From Candidatus Phosphoribacter baldrii (GTDB lineage: Bacteria > Actinomycetota > Actinomycetes > Actinomycetales > Dermatophilaceae), in assembly GCA_016704565.1 (NCBI GenBank), contig JADIZV010000002.1, positions 62,001-126,000 of the forward strand: 64,000 nucleotides of DNA. Direction: 5' to 3'. Below, one piece after another: positions 28,657-37,111 of the stretch. The position numbers and the translations under genes were made by a program. The notes beneath the pieces are model-generated. The model searched no databases. It had not been told where the DNA came from and saw only the letters and a list, made by a program, of their open reading frames with translations. Position 1 is the first letter of the stretch, and every line of letters starts with the position of its first letter.

Positions 28657-29463
28657 TCAGCTCCACTCGATCTTCTGGTCGCGCCGCCACGCGTCGATCA
28701 GGGATGCCCGCCCGGTCTCGGTGAACTCCTCGCCCCGGTTCCACAACCCGAGGTAGAGCCCGGTCGCGGTCCCCTCCCACACGACATCCGGTATGCCGTG
28801 CGCCTCCTCCTGCTGAGCCCGGGTGCCGGTGGTCGTCACGACGGGTCCGGCGGACAGCCGCAGCGTCCAGGCCCGGTCGATGTCGTAGGCCAGCACCAGC
28901 AATGTGAGCGGGTCCTCGCCGGCCTCGGTCCGCAGCTGTCCGCTCTTGCGTGGCACGAACCCCATGAGCAGCTCGTCGATCCCGTCGGCGGAGAGCTCCG
29001 GCGAGAGCCAGGTCTGTGCAGCGCTCGGCAACCGACCCAGCCGGGCCGCCATCGCGTCGACCGCGTGAATCGTCGTCTCGTGACACTGCCGTCGAGCCCA
29101 GGCCTCCCGCGGGCGCGGCGCATCCTTGAGGAAGAAGAACGCCTGCAGGTCCTCCGGCGAGCTGGCCAGCACGTGCAGCAGGTGGGCCATCCCGTCGTCG
29201 AACCAGTCCAGCACGTCACCGCTGGCCTGTCCCTCGGCCCGCACCGACTCTTCGGTCGGCCACTGCTCCCGTGGGGTGCCGTGCAGGATGGCCACGGCCC
29301 AGCGGTGGGCCAGGCCGACGTGCAGCACCAGGTCGCGGACCGTCCAGCCGGGGCACGGTGGGACGGGGGAATCGAGGCCCGCGCTGACCGCGTTGGCGCG
29401 GATCACCGCCCCTGCGTTGCCGATTCCCTCACCGTGCTGGGCAAAACTGACGCTCGTGGGCAT
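28657..29463 (-). CDS. Mycothiol-dependent maleylpyruvate isomerase-family protein
   Basis: Protein of 268 residues with the MDMPI N-terminal helical bundle. Metal ligands are likely in CPGWTVRDLVLHVGLAHRW and in RRQCHETTIHAVDA, the characteristic H-x3-H-A-x-D motif. A C-terminal MDMPI-C/SCP2-like part follows (GEDPLTLLVLAYDIDRAW to GTATGLYLGLWNRG). The family uses mycothiol, the thiol of actinobacteria; most members have no assigned substrate. The gene lies next to the IS5 element and is divergent from proline dehydrogenase. Confidence 0.88.
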   Translation of the reverse strand: MPTSVSFAQHGEGIGNAGAVIRANAVSAGLDSPVPPCPGWTVRDLVLHVGLAHRWAVAILHGTPREQWPTEESVRAEGQASGDVLDWFDDGMAHLLHVLASSPEDLQAFFFLKDAPRPREAWARRQCHETTIHAVDAMAARLGRLPSAAQTWLSPELSADGIDELLMGFVPRKSGQLRTEAGEDPLTLLVLAYDIDRAWTLRLSAGPVVTTTGTRAQQEEAHGIPDVVWEGTATGLYLGLWNRGEEFTETGRASLIDAWRRDQKIEWS

Positions 29464-29500
29464 GCCACCAGCCTAGGTGCGACCCCCCGGCAGGCGAGGC

Positions 29501-29522
29501 GTATGCCGCCCGCACGGCATAC
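29501..29522. promoter_or_regulatory. Inverted pair of the 8-mer in a divergent promoter region
   Basis: GTATGCCG-cccgca-CGGCATAC, an 8+8 inverted repeat in the 117-base gap between divergent MDMPI and proline dehydrogenase genes. Because the genes diverge, it cannot be a terminator of either; it is a candidate operator or simply an inverted motif pair. Confidence 0.4.
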
Positions 29523-29580
29523 GTCCCGGTTGGCGGAAGAGACGGTCGTGCAGGCTGACCGGCGGCAATAGAGTGGGCGG

Positions 29581-30528
29581 GTGGACGCCAGGGACCTCTT
29601 GCGTGGCTCGCTCTTGCAGCTGGCCAAGATGAATCGGGTGCGCGACGTTGTCGAGAAGGCCCCGGTCAGTCGATCCGTCGTGCGGCGCTTCGTCGCCGGC
29701 GCCACCGTGGCTGACGCCGTTCGAGCCACGGGTCAGCTCGCGACGGTCGGCCGGGCCAGCACCATCGACTACCTCGGTGAGGACACCACGCACCTGGACC
29801 AGGCACGGCATACCAGGGACACCTATCTCACCCTGCTGCGCGACCTGTCCGCGCGAGGTCTGACCCATGGCGCGAAGGCCGAGGTGTCGGTCAAGCTCAC
29901 CGCGCTGGGGCTGCACCTGCCTGACGGCCCGGCGGTGGCTCTGGAGCATGCGCGGGAGATCGCCCAGGCGGCGCTCAACGCCGGGACGACGATGACCGTC
30001 GACATGGAGGACCACACGACGACCGACTCGACGCTGGCCATTGTGGGGGAACTGCGCCAGGACTTCCCGTCAGTCGGGGCGGTCCTGCAGGCCTACCTGC
30101 GCCGCACCGAAGGGGACTGTCGCGATCTGGCGCACGCGGGATCCCGGATCCGGTTGTGCAAGGGGGCCTACCAGGAGCCGGAGTCGGTGGCTTTCCAGGA
30201 CGGCGCCGAGGTCGACAAGTCGTATGTCCGGTGTCTCAAGATCCTCATGGCGGGTGAGGGTTATCCGATGGTGGCTAGCCACGATCCCCGGATCGTCGAG
30301 ATCGCCGCAGCTCTGGCGGGGCGGGCCGGCCGCGAGCCGAAGACCTTCGAATACCAGATGCTCTATGGGGTCCGGCCCGACGAACAGCAACGGATCGCCG
30401 ATCGCGGCGACCAGATGAGGGTCTATATCCCGTTCGGCGAGGAGTGGTACGGCTACCTCATGCGCCGGATGGCCGAGCGCCCGGCCAACGTCGGGTTCTT
30501 CCTCCGCGGGCTCGCCACCAAAGGCTGA
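29581..30528 (+). CDS. Proline dehydrogenase (monofunctional)
   Basis: FAD enzyme of 315 residues that oxidises proline to pyrroline-5-carboxylate. TIM-barrel motifs: EVSVKLTALG, TVDMEDHTTTDSTL, VLQAYLRRTEGD, SRIRLCKGAYQEP, MVASHDPR, FEYQMLYGVR, RVYIPFGEEWYGYLMRRMAERPAN. The length fits the monofunctional form; no fused P5C dehydrogenase is present and none is nearby in this window. GTG start at 29581. The next gene, proC, catalyses the reverse conversion of the product, though a 238-base gap with a large inverted repeat separates them. Confidence 0.95.
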   Translation: MDARDLLRGSLLQLAKMNRVRDVVEKAPVSRSVVRRFVAGATVADAVRATGQLATVGRASTIDYLGEDTTHLDQARHTRDTYLTLLRDLSARGLTHGAKAEVSVKLTALGLHLPDGPAVALEHAREIAQAALNAGTTMTVDMEDHTTTDSTLAIVGELRQDFPSVGAVLQAYLRRTEGDCRDLAHAGSRIRLCKGAYQEPESVAFQDGAEVDKSYVRCLKILMAGEGYPMVASHDPRIVEIAAALAGRAGREPKTFEYQMLYGVRPDEQQRIADRGDQMRVYIPFGEEWYGYLMRRMAERPANVGFFLRGLATKG

Positions 30529-30589
30529 GCAGTATGCCGTTCGCTCAGCTCCGCCTTTCACCCCGCCGATCGCGGCTGCCCCTCTTCAA

Positions 30590-30654
30590 CCGCCGAGATT
30601 GACCTTGTGACCGCCTGGCCCGGCGTGTCCTACACCTAAGGTCAATCTCGGCGG
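30590..30654. terminator. Perfect 17-bp inverted repeat between proline genes
   Basis: CCGCCGAGATTGACCTT (30590-30606) pairs perfectly with AAGGTCAATCTCGGCGG (30638-30654) across a 31-base loop. It lies 62 bases after the proline dehydrogenase stop and 113 before proC. It may end the first transcript or be a small palindromic repeat element; the AT-containing stem is unlike its surroundings. No U-tract follows. Confidence 0.5.
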
Positions 30655-30766
30655 GCTCGGTAGGCTGCCTCCGCAGACCGGATCATCGGGCCCACAGATG
30701 GGCCCGCGGGGCCGACAGCGATGGGCAAGCTGCGACGGGCAAGCTGAACGGGAAGAGGCACACAGC

Positions 30767-31573
30767 ATGGGAACTACGGCGATCTTCGGCGCTGGCGTGA
30801 TGGGCGAGACCCTCCTTTCGGGCCTGCTTCGCTCGGGCCGACCGGCGGCCGACATCGTCATCACCGAGAAGCGGGCCGACCACGCGGCGACGCTGCGCGA
30901 GCGCTACGGCGTGCGGGTCCTGGGCAACGCCGAGGCTGCCCAGATCGCCGATGTCCTCGTCCTGGTCGTCAAGCCCCAGGACATGGACGGGCTGCTCAGC
31001 GAGATCCGAGACCACATCGCACCCGGCAACCTCGTCGTCTCGCTCGCAGCAGGTATCCCCACGGCATACCTGGAAAGCCGCCTGCCCGAAGGCTCCTCGG
31101 TCGTGCGGGTCATGCCCAACACCCCCGCGCTGGTCGACCAGGGGATGGCAGCGGTCAGCCCGGGACGTAACTGCACGCAAGCCCACCTCGCCGAGGCCGA
31201 GAGCCTGCTCGCCTCGTGCGGCAAGGTCGTCCAGGTCGCCGAGAAGCACCAGGACGCCATTACTGCCATCTCCGGGAGCGGACCGGCATACATCTTCTAT
31301 GTCGTCGAGTCGATGATCGAGGCGGGGGTGCTGCTCGGTCTGCCGCGGGCCACCTCGACCGAGCTCGTCGTGCAGACCCTCTACGGCGCCGCGACGATGC
31401 TCCGCGAGACCGGCGAACACCCCACAGTCCTGCGCGAGCGGGTCTCCAGCCCCGGCGGCACGACCATCGCCGCGATCCGCCAGCTTGAGGACCACAAGGT
31501 GCGCGCGGCGTTCATGACCGCCATGGAGGCGGCCGCGGCCCGCTCCGCGGAGCTCGCCGCAGGCCTCGGATGA
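30767..31573 (+). CDS. proC: Pyrroline-5-carboxylate reductase
   Basis: NADPH-dependent last step of proline synthesis, 268 residues. N-terminal Rossmann motif TAIFGAGVMGETLLSGLL; VKPQDMDGLL; VRVMPNTPALVDQGMAAVS; and the C-terminal dimer/active-site signature AITAISGSGPAYIFYVVESM, RERVSSPGGTTIAAIRQLE. ATG at 30767. The stop overlaps the start of the acetyltransferase gene (ATGA), so the two are coupled. Confidence 0.97.
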   Translation: MGTTAIFGAGVMGETLLSGLLRSGRPAADIVITEKRADHAATLRERYGVRVLGNAEAAQIADVLVLVVKPQDMDGLLSEIRDHIAPGNLVVSLAAGIPTAYLESRLPEGSSVVRVMPNTPALVDQGMAAVSPGRNCTQAHLAEAESLLASCGKVVQVAEKHQDAITAISGSGPAYIFYVVESMIEAGVLLGLPRATSTELVVQTLYGAATMLRETGEHPTVLRERVSSPGGTTIAAIRQLEDHKVRAAFMTAMEAAAARSAELAAGLG

Positions 31574-32085
31574 CCAGGGTCGTCGAGATCGTCCGGCTTG
31601 CTCCCGACGACTGGGAGGCCCACCGCGACCTGCGGTTGGAGGCGCTGACCACCGACCCGGAGGCGTTCGGCGCGACCTATGCCCAAAACGCGGCATACGA
31701 CGAAGCGACCTGGCGCGCGCGGCTGGCGGCGGTGACCTACTGGCAGGCGCAGGAATCCGGTATGCCGCTCGGCATGGTCGGCCTATGGGACCCGACGACC
31801 GATCCCGATGACCTCGCCGGCGACGAGGAGGCCGAGGTGATCCCGTTCATCATCGCCATGTTCGTCCGCCCGTCGGCGCGCGGGCGCGGGATCGGCGCCG
31901 CGCTGGTTGAGGCCGCGGTCAGCGAAGCCGCAGCGAGGGGTCACCGGCGGGTGCTCCTCGACGTGCGGGAGGCCAACGGGACGGCTCGCGCGCTCTACCG
32001 GCGGATGAGGTTCATCGAGACCGACGAGCGGGCGCCCGACCCGGGCCATGGCGGGTGCGAGCTGAGCATGGTGCGCCAGCTCTGA
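31570..32085 (+). CDS. GNAT-family N-acetyltransferase
   Basis: Acetyltransferase of 171 residues. Core pattern VIPFIIAMFVRPSARGRGIGAALVEAAVSEA (acetyl-CoA loop R-G-R-G-I-G-A) and VLLDVREANGTARALYRRMRFIETD. The first strand region LAPDDWEAHRDLRLEALTTDPEAFGATY is shared with the next acetyltransferase gene (about 32201), suggesting the two arose by duplication. Start overlaps proC by 4 bases. Substrate unknown. Confidence 0.9.
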   Translation: MTRVVEIVRLAPDDWEAHRDLRLEALTTDPEAFGATYAQNAAYDEATWRARLAAVTYWQAQESGMPLGMVGLWDPTTDPDDLAGDEEAEVIPFIIAMFVRPSARGRGIGAALVEAAVSEAAARGHRRVLLDVREANGTARALYRRMRFIETDERAPDPGHGGCELSMVRQL

Positions 32086-32106
32086 GCCACGACCCGGCAA
32101 GCGGCT

Positions 32107-32142
32107 GTGCACGCCGCGGTGCACGCCGCGGTGCACGCCGCC
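32107..32142. repeat. Three 12-bp tandem repeats
   Basis: GTGCACGCCGCG is repeated at 32107, 32119 and 32131 (last unit ends in C). Each unit holds the palindrome GTGCAC. The array lies in the 115-base gap between the two acetyltransferase genes. Confidence 0.8.
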
Positions 32143-32200
32143 CGGCCGATGACCGTGGGACAGCGCCCCGATGCCGTTGCGCCCGTGACAGGGTGGGTGC

Positions 32201-32806
32201 ATGAGTGAGAGCACCAGTCCCATCACCGTTCGCCGGTTGGCCGACTCCAACTGGGCGCAGTTCCGCCAGGTCCGCCTGGACGCGTTGCGCGAGTCGCCCG
32301 AGGCGTTCTCGGCCACCCGCGCCGATGAGGAGGCGCTCAGCGAGGCGGCCTGGCTCGAGCGGGTTCGCCGCTCGCCCCGGTTCCTGGCCGAACGCGATGG
32401 CGCAGTCCTGGGGACGGCCAGCGTGGGCCGCCATCGGACCCAGGGGGATGGTTCTGAGGAGGCACTTCTCGAGGACCTGACGCAGGTGGGGGAGTCCGAG
32501 TCCGCCAACGTCGCCGAGATCTACGGCCTCTGGGTGACCCCCGCAGCCCGGGGCACCGGGGTGGCCACCGCGCTCGTCGATGCGGCCTGCCAGCAGGCTC
32601 GGGACGACGGCCGCTCGCACATCGTCTACTGGGTGAGCACGTCCAACGGTCGGGCCGTCGCCTTCGCGTCCGGACTGGGCTTCCGGCCCTCTGATTCGCG
32701 TCGACCCATGCGTGGCGTCGGCCACGTCGACGAGGAGGAGATCGCGATGATCCTTCCACTCGGCCTGGACCGTGGGTGGTCCGGGGCCGGGTCTGGCGGC
32801 GCCTGA
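32201..32806 (+). CDS. GNAT-family N-acetyltransferase
   Basis: Acetyltransferase of 201 residues, paralogous to the preceding one: WAQFRQVRLDALRESPEAFSATRADE aligns with the equivalent region there. Acetyl-CoA motif AEIYGLWVTPAARGTGVATALVDAACQQA, then YWVSTSNGRAVAFASGLGFRPS. The C-terminal 35 residues include DEEEIAMILPLGLD, the family's last strand. Transcribed alone after a short repeat-bearing gap. Substrate unknown. Confidence 0.9.
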   Translation: MSESTSPITVRRLADSNWAQFRQVRLDALRESPEAFSATRADEEALSEAAWLERVRRSPRFLAERDGAVLGTASVGRHRTQGDGSEEALLEDLTQVGESESANVAEIYGLWVTPAARGTGVATALVDAACQQARDDGRSHIVYWVSTSNGRAVAFASGLGFRPSDSRRPMRGVGHVDEEEIAMILPLGLDRGWSGAGSGGA

Positions 32807-32952
32807 TCGCCCGCCTGGCGGAACGGCATACCGGATCGCCTTCCGCTGCGCGGCACCTCGGCGGGGTGGTCGCCGCGACATTCCCGGTATGCCGTCGTGA
32901 GCCTTCCGACGCACGCGTCCGCAGCGCCGCCGACAAGGGGTAACGTCGGCAT

Positions 32953-34146
32953 ATGCCCAGCCAGGCACGGGTCGTCTGGGACCCGGACTTTACGAAGTAC
33001 AACTTCGGACCCGCGCACCCCATGCAGCCGGTCCGCCTGGCCCTGACCGCTCGGCTCTGTGAGGAGTTCGGGCTCTTCGCAGCCGACGACGTCGAGGTGC
33101 TATCCCCGGACGTGGTCGACGATGCGTGGCTGCACACCGTCCACGAGCCCTACTTCGTCGAGGCCGTCAAGACCGCGTCGCTCAACCCTGAGCACACCAG
33201 CGAGCATCTGGGCATCGGCACGGACGACGTCCCGGCGTTCCTCGGCATGCACGAGGCCAGCGCCCGGATCGTCGAAGGCACCCGCGCCCTGTGCGAAGCG
33301 GTGTGGACCGGCCAGACGACCCACGGCGTCAACTTCTGCGGCGGACTGCACCACGCGATGGCCGCCAATGCCTCCGGCTTCTGCGTCTACAACGACATCG
33401 CCGTGGGCATCCAGTGGCTGTTGGACCACGGCGCCGATCGCGTCGCCTACGTCGACGTCGACGTCCATCACGGCGACGGCGTCGAGTCGATCTTTTGGGA
33501 CGACCCGAGGGTGCTCACGGTGTCGATCCACGAGACGGGCCGCGCGCTGTTTCCTGGGACCGGGTGGGCGACCGACATCGGCGGGGGAGCGGCGCTAGGC
33601 CATGCGGTCAACGTGTCGCTGCCGCCGGGGTTGTCCGACTCGGGGTGGTTGCGGGCGCTGCACTCCGTGGCGATGCCGGTCGTGCGGGCCTTCCGGCCCC
33701 AGGTGCTCGTCACCCAGCACGGGGCCGACACGCACTATCAAGACCCGCTAGCCCACTTCGCGCTCTCGGTCGACGCCCAGCGCGACGCGATGATCGCTCT
33801 GCACAAGCTCAGCCACGAGGTCTGCGGCGGACGCTGGGTGGCCCTCGGCGGCGGCGGCTATGAAGTCGTTGACGTCGTCCCGCGCACGTGGACCCACCTC
33901 ACGGCGATCGCGGCGCACCGGCCGATCCTGCCTGGAGTAGCCGTGCCCGAGGCATGGCGCGACCACGTGCAGACCCTGTTCGGCAAGCCCGGCCCGGCCC
34001 GGATGGGCGACCTGCCCGATGGCGAGCCGATCTGGTGGCGATCGTGGGACTTGGGTTATGACCCAGGCAACGAGGTCGACCGAGCCGTGATGGCGACCCG
34101 CCAGGCGGTCTTCCCCCTGCACGGCCTGGACGTCTGGTTCGACTGA
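32953..34146 (+). CDS. acuC: Acetoin utilization protein AcuC, histone-deacetylase family
   Basis: Zinc-dependent deacetylase of 397 residues. Family hallmarks: YNFGPAHPMQPVRL at the N-terminus, FCGGLHHAMAANASGFCVYND with the active-site His pair, YVDVDVHHGDGVESIFWDDPRVLTVSIHETG for the metal site, LVTQHGADTHYQDPLAHF and LGGGGYEVVDVVPRTWTHL. AcuC in Bacillus deacetylates acetyl-CoA synthetase. Here the two upstream acetyltransferases could be functional counterparts, but no acsA gene is visible, so that is inference. ATG at 32953. Confidence 0.95.
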   Translation: MPSQARVVWDPDFTKYNFGPAHPMQPVRLALTARLCEEFGLFAADDVEVLSPDVVDDAWLHTVHEPYFVEAVKTASLNPEHTSEHLGIGTDDVPAFLGMHEASARIVEGTRALCEAVWTGQTTHGVNFCGGLHHAMAANASGFCVYNDIAVGIQWLLDHGADRVAYVDVDVHHGDGVESIFWDDPRVLTVSIHETGRALFPGTGWATDIGGGAALGHAVNVSLPPGLSDSGWLRALHSVAMPVVRAFRPQVLVTQHGADTHYQDPLAHFALSVDAQRDAMIALHKLSHEVCGGRWVALGGGGYEVVDVVPRTWTHLTAIAAHRPILPGVAVPEAWRDHVQTLFGKPGPARMGDLPDGEPIWWRSWDLGYDPGNEVDRAVMATRQAVFPLHGLDVWFD

Positions 34147-34348
34147 GCAGCCCGGGCGTCGTGGGCAACGTGCGGCGGGCGGGTGCGGCATACCGGGTGG
34201 GGGACTGTCGGCGTGTCGGCTGGACTTTTCGTCACAAGGTGATCTCGCGACTTCCCTCCTGTCACACCAGCCCCTAGAGTTGCGACGCACACGCGGACCG
34301 TTCGCCGGCGGGGAAGCCGGCGCTGCGTGGGCGCATCCGAGGAGTCCG

Positions 34349-34549
34349 ATGTCAACCGAGCGTCAGCTCTCAGAGGTCCGGTTCCTGACCGTGGCCGAGG
34401 TCGCCTCGATCATGCGCGTGTCGAAGATGACGGTCTACCGGCTCGTGCATGGTGGCGAGTTGCCGGCCGTTCGGGTGGGGCGGTCCTTCCGGGTTCCGGA
34501 GGACGCCGTCCACACCTACCTCAGCACGTCCTTCGTCGACACCGCCTGA
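34349..34549 (+). CDS. BldC-like MerR/excisionase-type DNA-binding protein
   Basis: Protein of 66 residues consisting of one winged helix-turn-helix: VRFLTVAEVASIMRVSKMTVYRLVHGGELPAVRVGRSFRVPEDAVHTYL. This matches BldC, the developmental regulator of streptomycetes, and its homologues in non-sporulating actinobacteria. The ATG at 34349 follows GGAG at 34341. A hairpin lies just after the stop. It stands alone between acuC and the secreted Ig-like gene, so it could regulate the surface-protein locus, but that is speculative. Confidence 0.88.
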   Translation: MSTERQLSEVRFLTVAEVASIMRVSKMTVYRLVHGGELPAVRVGRSFRVPEDAVHTYLSTSFVDTA

Positions 34550-34569
34550 CCGCGCGAAGCACCGCACCC

Positions 34570-34614
34570 GAACGGGGCTGGACCGGCATCCTGTATGCCG
34601 CTCCCGCCCCGTTC
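34570..34614 (+). terminator. Two-part hairpin after the BldC-like gene
   Basis: GAACGGGGC (34570-34578) pairs with GCCCCGTTC (34606-34614), and inside it CCGGCAT pairs roughly with ATGCCG; a dispersed 8-mer copy (34593) forms the inner stem. It lies 20 bases after the stop and is followed by TCGTGTGC. A good intrinsic terminator candidate. Confidence 0.6.
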
Positions 34615-34865
34615 TCGTGTGCCATCTGATCTCAGCGACGGATGTTCCTTGACTCACCTTCCTAACCTGAGTTAGCGAATCGGCGCTCGGGTCAACGCGA
34701 TGGAGCCAAGTGTCAAGCAAGTGTCTGGCAATAGTAAAGATTCTTCCAGGTGTGGGTATAGATATGCCAGATCGTTCTTCACATTCCCCTAGCCGTCCTA
34801 CAGTCGTCATGAGCGGCGAAAGAACAGGGTGCCGCTTGACCTTGGGCGTGGGGGGGAAACGAGAA
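34615..34865 (+). promoter_or_regulatory. AT-richer leader of the secreted Ig-like gene
   Basis: No gene is evident here. The stretch is visibly less GC-rich than its surroundings. It contains the perfect inverted repeat CTAAC-ctga-GTTAG (34662-34675) and TATAGATATG (34769 onward), which may be promoter elements. A purine-rich run GGGGGGGAAACGAGAA leads to the ATG. The leader may be a regulated 5' UTR, but I recognise no riboswitch. Confidence 0.4.
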
Positions 34866-35915
34866 ATGACAATGTTTCGTGCTCGTCTTCGTCGGCTATC
34901 GACGATCAGTGCAATAAGCGGAATGCTCGCTGCGGGCGGGATCATGACGGCCGGTAGCGCGTCCGCGGCGGTCACTCCGCTCACCGTCGCAGTGAGCCCC
35001 GCGCACGGGGCTCAGACCATCGGGGTCACGGCCAACGTGTTGGCGACCTTTAGCCTCAACGTGACGGGGGTCGACTCGACGAGTTTTACCCTTGTCGATG
35101 TCGCGGCAGGAACCTCAGTGGTTGCGACCGTGACCTACGACAGCACAACCCGGGTCGCCAAACTCGACCCAACGTCGAACCTGGCCGCGGACAAGCAGTT
35201 CCGCGCAACGCTGACCTCGGCGATCCGAGCCGGGAGCGAGAACCTCGTGACCACCACGTGGACCTTCACCACTGGACCGGCGCCGGCGGCGATGTACCGG
35301 TGGCCGTTGGTGGAGTCCCGGGGTGTTGAGCCCTGGACGATTGCTCAGGTGAGCTTCAACGAGGCGGTGACGGGGGTCAATAGTGCGACGTTCACCATCA
35401 CCAACAACTCGACCGGCGCGGTCGTTCCTGGGCTGGTCGTGGGCAGCAGCTACGACAAGGTGTGGCGCATCTACCCGACCGCGAACCTTGCTGAAGACAC
35501 GTGGTACACGGTCAAGGCCGTCGGAGGCGTTTCGGCCATTCGCGACCTGGCTGGCAATCCATTCTCGACGATCCAGTGGCGCTTCCTCACCGGTTTGGCC
35601 CCGATGATGTCTTCGCGGAACGTCTCAACGAATGCCGTTGGAGTTCCAGTATCGACGACACTCGACATCGGCTTCACCGAAACCATTATCGGAATGTCCA
35701 CCACGACGTTCACCCTGAAGGTGTTGGCCACGGGGGCTCCGGTGCCGGCGACGGTGAACTGGTCGGCAGCAACCGGCAAGTGGGTCCTCACCCCTAGTGC
35801 CTCGTTGCTGCCCGCGACGCAGTACCGTCTGCAGTTGACCGGAGGGACGACGGCCATCCGTGACCTCGTTGGTAACCCGTTCTCGACCTTGGCGTGGAAC
35901 TTCACGACGGCTTGA
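34866..35915 (+). CDS. Secreted protein with three Big_5 (SbsA-like Ig) domains
   Basis: Exported protein of 349 residues. Sec signal peptide: basic MTMFRARLRRLS, hydrophobic core, cleavage near ASAA. Then three Ig-like Big_5 domains of about 100 residues, each with a T-x-F-S/T-x-x-V start, DSTSFTLVD / NSATFTITN / STTTFTLKV blocks and the ending NPFSTxxWxFTT. Domains two and three both contain AIRDLxGNPFST. No sortase motif or anchor is present, so it is free or non-covalently bound. The ATG at 34866 gives the best signal peptide. It may be a surface partner of the giant adhesin downstream. Confidence 0.85.
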   Translation: MTMFRARLRRLSTISAISGMLAAGGIMTAGSASAAVTPLTVAVSPAHGAQTIGVTANVLATFSLNVTGVDSTSFTLVDVAAGTSVVATVTYDSTTRVAKLDPTSNLAADKQFRATLTSAIRAGSENLVTTTWTFTTGPAPAAMYRWPLVESRGVEPWTIAQVSFNEAVTGVNSATFTITNNSTGAVVPGLVVGSSYDKVWRIYPTANLAEDTWYTVKAVGGVSAIRDLAGNPFSTIQWRFLTGLAPMMSSRNVSTNAVGVPVSTTLDIGFTETIIGMSTTTFTLKVLATGAPVPATVNWSAATGKWVLTPSASLLPATQYRLQLTGGTTAIRDLVGNPFSTLAWNFTTA

Positions 35916-35936
35916 GTTGAGGCGCACGGCATACCC

Positions 35937-35978
35937 AAAGGGGTGGCCCACCACGACACGTGGCGGGCCACCCCCTTT
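35937..35978 (+). terminator. Strong hairpin terminator
   Basis: AAAGGGGTGGCCC (35937-35949) with CCAC, then a 5-base loop, GTGG and GGGCCACCCCCTTT form a long stem with a few bulges, 22 bases after the secreted-protein stop. It separates that gene from the convergent Crp/Fnr gene and could serve both strands. Confidence 0.75.
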
Positions 35979-36034
35979 GCTTCGTGACACGCAGGGTGCG
36001 ACGGAATTGGCATCCAAGCGAGCGTGGCACCGGA

Positions 36035-36742
36035 CTAGGCCAGGCTGAGACCGTCCGAACCTGATGCTTCGCCGTCGGCCTGCCCCGCCCGAACCCGGCT
36101 GGCGATCCGGCTCAAGCCGACCGGAGTGATCCCCAGGTGCCGGGCGATGTCCTTCTGCGGAAGGTCGTCCAGTAGGTGCGGATAGTCGCGGACGAACTGG
36201 CGGTAGCGCTCCTCGGGCGTCATGGTCAGCAACTCGCGCTCGCGCTTCTCCTTGGCGAGCGTGTGAGCAAACAGTGCAGAGAGCACGGCATTGGACCACT
36301 CGACATGCCGGAGGCACAGCATCTCGATGTGACGTCCGTCGATGCGATCGAGTTCCGTATGCCGCAGAGCCGACGCCTTGGTGTGACTCACGCCCAGTTC
36401 GGTCAAGGCGGGCACCTTGGGGATGTGGCTGAGGGCGACCAGACGCCGCAAACCGGGAGGCGCAAGCGAGGACATCGACGCGACGGCGTCGCCCGGTTCG
36501 CAGAAGTTGACAATCCACTCACGTCCGTGGGCATCTGGAGCTGAGACGATGACGGTGCCACGTCGCACGACGTAAAAGTAGGGAGCGTTGCTGCCCACGT
36601 CGTAGAGGGTCTGCCCCTTGCGCAGGCGGATGGTGTGGACGTGTGGGGCGAGGGTATCCCAAGCGGGCAGCGGAACCCCCGCGAGAGTCTCAAGCACTGC
36701 CCGCAGGGTGACGCCCGGAGCTGGCCCGGTCAGACTCGACAT
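36035..36742 (-). CDS. Crp/Fnr-family transcriptional regulator
   Basis: Regulator of 235 residues. N-terminal cyclic-nucleotide-binding fold: LRKGQTLYDVGSNAPYFYVVRRGTVIVSA and FCEPGDAVASMSSL. The expected FGE...RS cAMP contact is not conserved, so another or no ligand is likely. C-terminal winged helix: PQKDIARHLGITPVGLSRIASRVRA. No Fe-S cysteines typical of Fnr are seen. The ATG at 36742 follows GGGGG; 36781 is an alternative. It is divergent from the giant adhesin and convergent with the Ig-like gene, so it is a good candidate for their regulator. Confidence 0.88.
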   Translation of the reverse strand: MSSLTGPAPGVTLRAVLETLAGVPLPAWDTLAPHVHTIRLRKGQTLYDVGSNAPYFYVVRRGTVIVSAPDAHGREWIVNFCEPGDAVASMSSLAPPGLRRLVALSHIPKVPALTELGVSHTKASALRHTELDRIDGRHIEMLCLRHVEWSNAVLSALFAHTLAKEKRERELLTMTPEERYRQFVRDYPHLLDDLPQKDIARHLGITPVGLSRIASRVRAGQADGEASGSDGLSLA

Positions 36743-37111
36743 GTTGAACCCCCGAATATGAGAGCCACTCCGCTGCGCCAATCTGGCCGCGGGGTGGACT
36801 TAAGCGGCTACGTCCCCCCCGGGGGGGAACGTACCCCTCGGCCCGGCATACGCACTGCCAGCGATTAACCTTGAGCAAGATCTCGGGCATCTCGTTAACC
36901 GAGATTAAGAGTGTGGATGACATTCCTCGTCCGTGGTGTCATGCTACCCGGTGCAGCGTGTGGACCCGGGGGGGAGCCGGCGTCATGAGCTGCGCGGATA
37001 CGTGATGCAGAGGCGAGCACGCCGATGCTGGGGACGCCCGCGTGCGGGAATACCGCGCGCGGACCTACGTGGCAACGGTCAGGGAGTGACCGTGGGATTG
37101 GGGAAATTTTC
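36743..37111 (+). promoter_or_regulatory. Divergent promoter/leader region with several palindromes
   Basis: No gene is evident here. Inverted repeats: ACGT-CCCCCCC facing GGGGGGGA-ACGT (36810-36832); ATCTCGG and CCGAGAT (36880-36905) beside two TTAACC boxes; and ACGGTCA-gggag-TGACCGT (37075-37093), which ends 18 bases before the adhesin ATG. The first two may be operator sites for the divergent Crp/Fnr regulator; the third could fold in the mRNA next to the ribosome site. Confidence 0.5.

Noticed and set aside
32107..32142. GTGCACGCCGCG repeats as a CRISPR or origin iteron array
   Set aside because: Only three 12-bp units with no replication gene nearby.
36880..37111. A riboswitch upstream of the adhesin
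   Set aside because: Hairpins are present, but I could not match the conserved core of any known class.
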